From Thermoprotei archaeon (lineage in GTDB: Archaea > Thermoproteota > Thermoprotei_A > Sulfolobales > Desulfurococcaceae): a stretch of DNA of 11,252 nt. Made by a program: the position numbers and the translations under genes. This document shows, piece by piece, positions 6,198-11,252 of this stretch (within the stretch, counting starts at the first letter, position 1; every line of letters starts with the position of its first letter). The notes under the pieces are model-generated. The model saw nothing but the letters and a program-made list of their open reading frames with translations, was not told the origin of the DNA and ran no database searches. The stretch is taken from contig QMWW01000020.1 of the NCBI GenBank assembly GCA_003661825.1, positions 1 to 11,252 of the forward strand, read 5' to 3'.

Positions 6198-7442
6198 TTG
6201 CTTAACCCATACAGTATTAGGCAGGACTTCCCGATACTGGATATAGTGATTAACGGTAAAAAGCTAATATACTTCGACAACGCTGCTACGTCTCAGAAGC
6301 CCCGCCAGGTTATAGAGGCTATACGGAGATTCTATACTGAGAGTAATGCTAATATTCATCGGGGTTTCCACCACCTCAGCCAAGAAGCTAGTAGACTATA
6401 CGAAGAAGCACACGATACTGTAGCAGAGTTTATCGGGGCTAGAGGTAGGGAGGAGATAGTATTTGTTAGGAACACTACTGAAGCTCTAAATCTCGTAGCC
6501 TATGCATGGGGTCTTAAAAACCTAGGTGAGGGAGACAAAGTAGTAATCACCATCATGGAGCATCACAGCAACTTCTTGCCATGGTTTAAGATAGCTAGGC
6601 ATACAGGGGCTAGTGTACGAGTTGTTGATGTTAACGATGAAGGTAGGCTTAGAGTGGACCTGCTAGAAGAGGCTATTAATGAGAAAACAAAGCTAGTAGC
6701 TATAGCGCATATGAGCAATGTTACCGGAGTAATTAACGACGTTAAGGCTATCGCCAAGATAGCTCATAGCATGGGTGCGAGAATAGTTGTTGATGGCGCT
6801 CAGAGCGTACCCCATATACCGGTTAACGTTAGAGATCTAGGCGTAGACTTCCTAGCTTTTAGCGGGCATAAAATGCTGGGTCCTACCGGTATAGGAGTGC
6901 TCTACGTTAGTGAAGAAGTGCTAGAGGATATGGATACATTCCTCGTAGGAGGAGATACTATCAAAGAAGTACACTATCGCGGTAGACTAGAAGTGATATG
7001 GCACGATATGCCGTGGAGGTATGAGGCTGGAACACCTAACATAGTTGGAGGAATAGGGCTAGCAGAAGCTGTAAAGTATCTAAGTAGGATAGGCATGGAG
7101 AACATCCATAGACACGAACAAGAACTAGTCAAGTACTTCTTCAAGAGAGTAGAGGAAGAAGGCTTTGCCGACAAGCTGAAGATCCTCGGTCCACGGAGTC
7201 CAGAAGCTAGGGGAGGCATAGTATCGTTTACGCTGGGAGAGCTAGATCCCCATGCAACAGCTATAATGCTTGACGAGGAAGCTATTGCTGTGAGAAGCGG
7301 GTTCCACTGTGCCCAGCCTCTTCACGAGAGACTAGGTTTTAGCCGTGGAAGCGTTAGAGCTAGCTTCTACCTCTATAACACCAAGGAGGAGATCGACAGG
7401 TTCGTTGAAGTACTGAAAAGCATAGTAAAGCAAGCTCCCTAG
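6198..7442 (+). CDS. sufS: SufS-type (group II) cysteine desulfurase
   Basis: The 414-residue enzyme should supply persulfide sulfur from cysteine for Fe-S cluster building. It begins with NPYSIRQDFPIL and then YFDNAATSQKP, a classic SufS N-terminus. Further motifs are MEHHSNFLPW, VDGAQSVPHIPV, the PLP lysine K225 in SGHKMLGPTGIGVLYV, and C371 in RSGFHCAQPLHERLG, the group II active cysteine. Positions and length match E. coli SufS closely (K226, C364, 406 residues, from memory). The start is taken as TTG 6198 on the strength of AGGTG 7 nt upstream and the family N-terminus. Unlike its divergent neighbour, it keeps the usual motifs of the family. An IscU-type scaffold and a TusA-like gene follow on the same strand, so cluster assembly is the likely use. 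No sufB, sufC or sufD gene is in the window. Confidence 0.93.
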   Translation: MLNPYSIRQDFPILDIVINGKKLIYFDNAATSQKPRQVIEAIRRFYTESNANIHRGFHHLSQEASRLYEEAHDTVAEFIGARGREEIVFVRNTTEALNLVAYAWGLKNLGEGDKVVITIMEHHSNFLPWFKIARHTGASVRVVDVNDEGRLRVDLLEEAINEKTKLVAIAHMSNVTGVINDVKAIAKIAHSMGARIVVDGAQSVPHIPVNVRDLGVDFLAFSGHKMLGPTGIGVLYVSEEVLEDMDTFLVGGDTIKEVHYRGRLEVIWHDMPWRYEAGTPNIVGGIGLAEAVKYLSRIGMENIHRHEQELVKYFFKRVEEEGFADKLKILGPRSPEARGGIVSFTLGELDPHATAIMLDEEAIAVRSGFHCAQPLHERLGFSRGSVRASFYLYNTKEEIDRFVEVLKSIVKQAP

Positions 7443-7472
7443 AGATAGTCTTGAGATAGATGCTATAACAGG

Positions 7473-7480
7473 TTTATTAA
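7473..7480 (+). promoter_or_regulatory. Possible internal promoter before the IscU-type gene
   Basis: TTTATTAA in the 75-nt gap after sufS lies about 26 nt before position 7503. A transcript from there would reach either GTG 7506 nearly leaderless or ATG 7518 with a leader of about 15 nt holding GGTGG. The scaffold and tusA-like genes may thus be expressed partly apart from sufS. Confidence 0.35.
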
Positions 7481-7517
7481 GAGTATTAGCTATAGCAACG
7501 TTATAGTGGTGGACTCT

Positions 7518-8042
7518 ATGAGTACGCGTATACCTCTACCATACAGCCCTAAGGTTCTAGAGCTCTTCAGGAACCCGAAGAACGCAGGACCTATGGAAGA
7601 AGCTACTGTGAAAGCAATAGCTGGTAGTCCCGCATGCGGCGATATGATCACGCTGTATCTAAAGATAGACGAGGAGAAAGAAACAATAGTGAGGGCTTCG
7701 TTCGAAAGCTATGGATGTGCAGCTAACATTGCAGCAGCCAGTATTCTAACAGAAAAAATTAAGGGTAAGAGCTTGAAAGAAGCATGGGAGATCACATGGC
7801 AAGAGATAAGCGATGAGCTAGGAGGACTACCCGTTATAAAATACCACTGTAGCATATTAGCTGTAGGTGCGTTGAAGAGAGCCATAAGAAAGTACTACGA
7901 TGATAGAGGTACTAGACCGGAATGGCTGCCAGAGAAGCCTAGTAGGGAAGAGCTTCAAGTACTTGAAGAGGAGAAGATGATCGAGTACATGTACAAGAAG
8001 TTTGGACTACAGGTACAGAGTGGTGGTAAACAGAGCGGGTGA
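7518..8042 (+). CDS. iscU: IscU/NifU-N-type Fe-S cluster assembly scaffold
   Basis: The 174-residue protein should build Fe-S clusters from iron and persulfide sulfur. The three ligand cysteines are all present: C40 in SPACGDM (with the CGD aspartate), C67 in YGCAANIAAAS and C111 in KYHCSILA, spaced almost as in E. coli IscU (C37, C63, C106). The gap between the second and third lacks the insertion of Firmicutes SufU, and LPVIKYHCS recalls the LPPVKxHCS chaperone-binding motif, so IscU-type is the better name even though the desulfurase is SufS-type. A charged C-terminal tail of about 45 residues (from DDRGTRPEWLPEKP) goes beyond the usual 128-residue length. The ATG at 7518 has GGTGG just upstream; GTG 7506 would add four residues. 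The stop overlaps the next gene in a GTGA. Confidence 0.9.
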   Translation: MSTRIPLPYSPKVLELFRNPKNAGPMEEATVKAIAGSPACGDMITLYLKIDEEKETIVRASFESYGCAANIAAASILTEKIKGKSLKEAWEITWQEISDELGGLPVIKYHCSILAVGALKRAIRKYYDDRGTRPEWLPEKPSREELQVLEEEKMIEYMYKKFGLQVQSGGKQSG

Positions 8043-8287
8043 GATGGTTGACCGAGTACCTGGAAACAGTTGATCTCAGGTCAAAACCCAGCGGTTGTTC
8101 TCAGCACCCTTTAGTTAAGTTGAAGAAGCTTATCAATCAGTTGAGAGAAGGCGGAGCTATAAGAGTAGTAACCGATGAGAGAGTAATACCGGTTAAGACC
8201 ATAGAGGTTATTGCCAAGAAGAAAGGTTTATCTCTAGAAATAGTTAGTAGAGAGGGCAACGTAGTAGAAGTTTATCTTAAAAAGTAG
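8039..8287 (+). CDS. TusA-like protein with displaced cysteine (CSQHP in place of CPxP)
   Basis: The 82-residue protein has the full TusA pattern: VDLRSKPSGC, PLVKLKKLINQL, IRVVTDERVIPVKTIEVIAKKKGL, SLEIVSREGN and VEVYLKK. In place of the CPxPL motif it has C20-S-Q-H-P-L, which keeps a cysteine but puts one more residue between it and the proline, and adds a histidine. It could still carry a persulfide, or it could be a regulator or adaptor of the desulfurase. The GTG start overlaps the stop of the IscU-type gene (GTGA), which points to coupled translation and a shared task with SufS and the scaffold. A hairpin follows at 8291-8325. The fold assignment is good; the activity is unknown. Confidence 0.75.
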   Translation: MRWLTEYLETVDLRSKPSGCSQHPLVKLKKLINQLREGGAIRVVTDERVIPVKTIEVIAKKKGLSLEIVSREGNVVEVYLKK

Positions 8288-8290
8288 CTT

Positions 8291-8325
8291 ACAGCTTAAA
8301 ACGGGTATCTCGAGAGATAGGCTGT
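8291..8325. terminator. Stem-loop between the convergent tusA-like and HD genes
   Basis: An inner stem TATCTC (8306-8311) pairs with GAGATA (8314-8319) around a 2-nt GA, and an outer stem ACAGC (8291-8295) pairs with GCTGT (8321-8325), leaving an asymmetric interior loop. GGTTTCTGGTT follows on the plus strand. The position, just after one gene and before the end of the opposite one, suits a bidirectional terminator or processing site, though archaeal terminators do not require hairpins. Confidence 0.35.
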
Positions 8326-8341
8326 AGGTTTCTGGTTAGAC

Positions 8342-8881
8342 CTAGGTCTTACTACCTAGTATGTAACGTACTGCATCGCTTATACCCAAATTCTCTGCGA
8401 GCTCCTCGATCCTCTTTCTCACACCAGCTATTATATCGTCTACTCTGTAGCCTTTCTCTTTGTAGACTACTGCCTGTATATAGGTAGCTATGTAGTCAGC
8501 TAGTCTCGCTATCCTAGATTCAACTGTTGTCTGTTCAACGTATTCCCTGTACAGTCTCTTAATGGATTCTAGCTCCACTTCTCGCTCTAGCACGGCTAAC
8601 TCTATCTCTTCTTTCCGCGGAATATGCTCTATACTGAAAGGTCTGAGTATATCCCCTGTAAAAGCCTCTGGTAGATCGTGTAGTAGTGCCAGTACAGCCG
8701 CTTTATAGAGATCTACCTTTACCCCCCGTTTTCCCAACTTCTCGGCTAAGTACAACGCTATTATCGATGAAGCATAGCTATGCTGAGAGACTGTCTCAGC
8801 AATACTAGGAGGTATTCCTCGGATCATCCAGCCAGTTCTAGCCAAGCTGTTCAAAGCGTCGAGAATTCTAGCTATATCCAC
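8342..8881 (-). CDS. HD-domain metal-dependent phosphohydrolase, YfbR/HDDC2-like
   Basis: The 179-residue protein matches HD-superfamily nucleotidases of the YfbR/HDDC2 kind, which remove the 5'-phosphate from deoxynucleoside monophosphates. The metal ligands are visible: H34 in SQHSY, the H68-D69 doublet in LLHDLPEAFTGD, and D129 in RLADYIA; E72 and D77 are also kept. These positions almost equal those recalled for E. coli YfbR (H33, H68, D69, D137). The lead RTGW before them is also typical. The start is GTG at 8881, the only one available, since an in-frame stop lies at 8894-8896. A weak TATA-like run on the minus strand at about 8934-8942 would give a leader of about 30 nt. It has no evident link to the sulfur genes; the exact substrate is not shown. 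Confidence 0.82.
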   Translation of the reverse strand: MDIARILDALNSLARTGWMIRGIPPSIAETVSQHSYASSIIALYLAEKLGKRGVKVDLYKAAVLALLHDLPEAFTGDILRPFSIEHIPRKEEIELAVLEREVELESIKRLYREYVEQTTVESRIARLADYIATYIQAVVYKEKGYRVDDIIAGVRKRIEELAENLGISDAVRYILGSKT

Positions 8882-8967
8882 GGCTAACCCCCACTACTTG
8901 TGTGGACTGAGTACTGGTAACTTTCTAAATGGGTTTATGAAGCCTCTAACAATATACTCTATATAGC

Positions 8968-8977
8968 ATATATAATG
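8968..8977 (+). promoter_or_regulatory. TATA box of the TldD-like gene
   Basis: The run ATATATAATG lies about 26 nt ahead of position 8998, close to the ATG at 9002. No Shine-Dalgarno-like motif comes between, so a leaderless mRNA is likely. The surrounding 120-nt gap is the divergent promoter region shared with the HD gene. Confidence 0.5.
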
Positions 8978-9001
8978 TATATCCATGGGTGTAGCTAAGA
9001 C

Positions 9002-10240
9002 ATGGACTGTTCTGTGACGCTGTGGAGTAGGTATAGCGAGGAGACGGTTGAGGTAGCGTACAGAAGCGGTAGCTTCGAGGTAAACCGCTATAGTGGAGCA
9101 TATAGTATTGGTAGGCTGTATAGCGGTAGAGGCTTCAGAGTCGTTAGTTGTGCCGGGGAATGTAGAGACTGGGCTAAATCTCTTCTAGCTAGGCTAGCAA
9201 GAACAGGCGATAGAACCAGTACTAGTGTGTACTGCAGTGACTTCTATAAAGGAGACTTTACTATAGGTTCACGGACGCACCTCGAAGAAGCTCTAGCTAT
9301 AGCCGAGCGTACCGGCAAGCTACTGAGGGATTACGGATTAAGCTCAGAAGTCATCCTAGTATCTAGGCATGTAAGGGTAGAGCATAGCGTTGAGGAATAC
9401 GGTGTAGAGGCTAGAGAGAATAGGTGGTTACACGAGCTCTACATTAACGCTTACACGCTGTACATGGGTAGCCTCCTATCAACAGGCTTCGCACTAGCTT
9501 CTACAACTCCAAAGTCTTTAAACGCCGATATAGAGAGGATTGTAAACAGGATCTCCGAGCGTATCAAGCTACAGGCTAGAGCTAGAAGGTTCAACCCTGT
9601 TCACGTTGGATCGTGGAGGGTACTACTAAGTGGAGATGCTGCCTGTGCATTTTTCCACGAAATAGCGCATCTCCTCGAAGCAGATGAGCCGGTGAAGTTA
9701 GGGCTTGATACAAATCTGGGTGGAGGACTTAAAGTCATCGAGGATCCCTTCTACCCTGGTCCGCTACAGCGGGTGTTCGATGATGAAGTATACCCTGCGT
9801 GGAGGCGTACCCTAGTGGATGATGGCGTAGTAGTTGATTACCTACGCTCAAGACTTACAAGCGGCAATAGTAGACCGGGTAATGGACGCGGCTTATTCAC
9901 TAGGCCTAAACCCATGTACTACCAGCTAGTAGTAAGTCCTGGAGACTGGGGTTTAGACGAAGTATTCGAAGAAGTTAGGAGGCTCATAGCTGTAGATAGC
10001 ATCGTTAAAGCCGAGCTCTACCAAGGCTATATAAGGATCGTGCCGGAGTATGGTGTGTTCTACGAAAAGGGTAGTTCAACCCCGATTAAAGGCTTCGAGG
10101 TCCTAGTACCAGTATCTAGGCTTAGCTCTCTGCTAATAGGGCTTACGCGTAGCAGGAGCGAGAGGTATAGCTATGAGAAGAACATGAACATATACGAGGT
10201 AGCGCCAGCGGTTGTGCTAGAAGCGCGTATATCTGTCTAG
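9002..10240 (+). CDS. TldD/PmbA-family metalloprotease-like protein with HExxH
   Basis: The 412-residue protein is a divergent TldD/PmbA relative, a family of zinc peptidases that act on unfolded or modified peptides. The family signature region reads VLLSGDAACAFFHEIAHLLEAD (about 207-228), followed by VFDDEVYPAWRRTLVDDGVVVDYL and PGNGRGLFTRPKP, all as in TldD. The metal motif is H219-E220-I-A-H223, the classic HExxH spacing, whereas TldD normally has HExxxH (HEAFGH). The terminal part, where TldD has a CGK...GQ stretch with the third ligand cysteine, reads EKNMNIYEVAP without cysteine. The protein is shorter than usual TldD (about 450-480). It is not next to a PmbA partner. It ends in a CTAG shared with the convergent oxidoreductase. 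Family membership is good; catalytic activity is uncertain. Confidence 0.8.
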   Translation: MDCSVTLWSRYSEETVEVAYRSGSFEVNRYSGAYSIGRLYSGRGFRVVSCAGECRDWAKSLLARLARTGDRTSTSVYCSDFYKGDFTIGSRTHLEEALAIAERTGKLLRDYGLSSEVILVSRHVRVEHSVEEYGVEARENRWLHELYINAYTLYMGSLLSTGFALASTTPKSLNADIERIVNRISERIKLQARARRFNPVHVGSWRVLLSGDAACAFFHEIAHLLEADEPVKLGLDTNLGGGLKVIEDPFYPGPLQRVFDDEVYPAWRRTLVDDGVVVDYLRSRLTSGNSRPGNGRGLFTRPKPMYYQLVVSPGDWGLDEVFEEVRRLIAVDSIVKAELYQGYIRIVPEYGVFYEKGSSTPIKGFEVLVPVSRLSSLLIGLTRSRSERYSYEKNMNIYEVAPAVVLEARISV

Positions 10241-11252
10241 CCGAATACAGCTATCTCTTTGATAAGCTTTCCTCTCTTAAACCTCTCCAGCCTAAACTTT
10301 TCCATGATGCTATGCGAAGGTCTACCCCTAGTAATGTAGTCTGCTAAAGCTTCACCAGTAACAGGAGCCATCATGAAGCCGTGTCCGCTGAATCCTGTAG
10401 CTACGTATAGGTTATCATACTCCCCTATAGGTCCTATAACCGGGTGGTGATCAGGGGTCATGACGTAATAGCCGGTCCAGTACCTTAGAACTCTTACTTC
10501 TCTAAGCCATGGAAAGTACTTAACCCAGATCCTGGCCGCTCTGTAGAGGTAGTCTATCCTATTAGAAGCCTTTGTATCAGACTCTTCCTCGAGCTCGGCG
10601 CCTATCAGGAAGCCTCCGTGGAATACCTGGACCAAGTAGGAGCTCGAAGCCCAGTCTATTATTAGCGGCTTGATATTGTACTGGAAGGCTTCAGTTATTA
10701 GTGCATGCTTAGCCACGTTCTTAGTTGGTAGTTTAACTCCTAGAGTATTTAACAGCTTCTTTGATCCGTGACCAGCAGCTATAACTACTACATCAGCCTC
10801 TATTAAGCCCCTGCTAGTCTCTACACGAATTACTCTACTACCTCTAGCTACGAGCCTATAGGCTTTAGTAGACCTGTGTACGCTGACCCCGCTTGTCTCA
10901 ATATACCTTAGGATCTCGAGGAGCGCGTGGAAGTTGTCGGCTTTACCAGCTAGTGGGTCGTAGAGTCCGCCAACTACTCCATCTAAGTCTATGTAGGGAA
11001 CTATTTCTCTGATCTCCTCGGCGCTCACAAGTCTAGATGGTATACCGTGCTTATTGTGGAAGCTAGCTACTCTGCTAAACAGCTTTAAATCCTCTTCACG
11101 CGTTATCATCCAGAGGTATCCTTCTCGCCGATACTCGAATCCATGCTGCTTCGCTAGTTTAGCCCATAGCTCTATCGATCTCTTCATAGCTTCTACGTGT
11201 TCTATACTGGTGAAACTAGCTCTAATTCCCGTAGCACACCTAAACGTACCAC
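10237..11252 (-). CDS. DAO-family FAD-dependent oxidoreductase, 5' end outside window
   Basis: The minus-strand frame stays open through the right edge and upstream of the first ATG at 11187 reads GTFRCATGIRASFTSIEHVE, typical for this family, so the gene is partial and the N-terminal FAD-binding GxGxxG lies beyond the window. Visible features are the RSIELW segment, VSAEEIREIVPYIDLDGVVGGLYDP, the second FAD contact EADVVVIAAGHGSK, and the C-terminal GYYVMTPDHHPVIGPI followed by NLYVATGFSGHGFMMAPVTGEALADYI. This is the sarcosine oxidase beta / proline dehydrogenase beta / glycine oxidase group, which oxidises amino acids or N-methylated amines. The precise substrate cannot be told, and no partner subunit is seen. 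Its stop overlaps the TldD-like stop by 4 nt on opposite strands. Confidence 0.85.
   Translation of the reverse strand, partial: GTFRCATGIRASFTSIEHVEAMKRSIELWAKLAKQHGFEYRREGYLWMITREEDLKLFSRVASFHNKHGIPSRLVSAEEIREIVPYIDLDGVVGGLYDPLAGKADNFHALLEILRYIETSGVSVHRSTKAYRLVARGSRVIRVETSRGLIEADVVVIAAGHGSKKLLNTLGVKLPTKNVAKHALITEAFQYNIKPLIIDWASSSYLVQVFHGGFLIGAELEEESDTKASNRIDYLYRAARIWVKYFPWLREVRVLRYWTGYYVMTPDHHPVIGPIGEYDNLYVATGFSGHGFMMAPVTGEALADYITRGRPSHSIMEKFRLERFKRGKLIKEIAVFG

Noticed and set aside
10237..11187. Complete 316-residue oxidoreductase starting at ATG 11187
   Set aside because: Family-typical sequence continues upstream to the window edge and the FAD-binding N-terminus is missing, so the gene is cut by the window.

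Overview
The window looks like a piece of a hyperthermophilic crenarchaeal (Thermoproteota, Desulfurococcales-like) chromosome. The signs are: TATA-like boxes about 25 nt upstream of near-leaderless starts, a few strong GGAGG-type ribosome sites, many GTG and TTG starts, almost exclusive AGA/AGG arginine codons, tight gene packing, and archaeal protein families (archaeal ThiI, a DUF438 hemerythrin/PAS protein, a small crenarchaeal-type helix-turn-helix regulator, a TldD-like metalloprotease). I cannot name the genus from the sequence.

Layout from left to right. At 38-310 (-) is a short leftover of the N-terminus of a CopB-type copper P-type ATPase. It is divergent from thiI (383-1621, +), and the two share an AT-rich promoter region. 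On the minus strand lies a two-gene regulatory unit: a DUF438/hemerythrin/PAS sensor protein (2043-3366), broken into three pieces by two -1 frameshifts, followed directly by a small helix-turn-helix regulator (1656-2042). A perfect 12-bp palindrome covers the start of the sensor gene. An intergenic stretch without a recognised gene (3373-3552) follows.

The centre is a sulfur-trafficking locus built as two divergent operons. To the left (-) run an atypical IscS/NifS-like desulfurase (4873-6096), an E1-like ThiF/MoeB enzyme (3780-4850) and a canonical TusA with CPxP (3553-3783). To the right (+) run a SufS-type desulfurase (6198-7442), an IscU-type scaffold (7518-8042) and a TusA-like protein with a displaced cysteine (8039-8287). 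Each arm therefore has one PLP-dependent desulfurase, one partner enzyme or scaffold, and one small TusA-fold protein. With thiI nearby, the region covers the likely steps from cysteine sulfur to persulfide, then to Fe-S clusters, thiolated tRNA, and possibly thiocarboxylated carrier proteins. The separation of the two arms by product is inference.

The right part holds an HD-domain nucleotidase (8342-8881, -), a divergent TldD-like protein with HExxH in place of the family's HExxxH (9002-10240, +), and a convergent DAO-family FAD oxidoreductase (10237 to beyond the right edge, -) whose start lies outside the window. The last two genes share a CTAG so that each strand reads TAG.

No tRNA, rRNA, CRISPR array, insertion sequence or integrase was seen. 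The most interesting points are the paired desulfurase/TusA arrangement with its variant TusA and variant desulfurase, the twice-frameshifted sensor with a palindromic candidate operator, and the HExxH variant of TldD.
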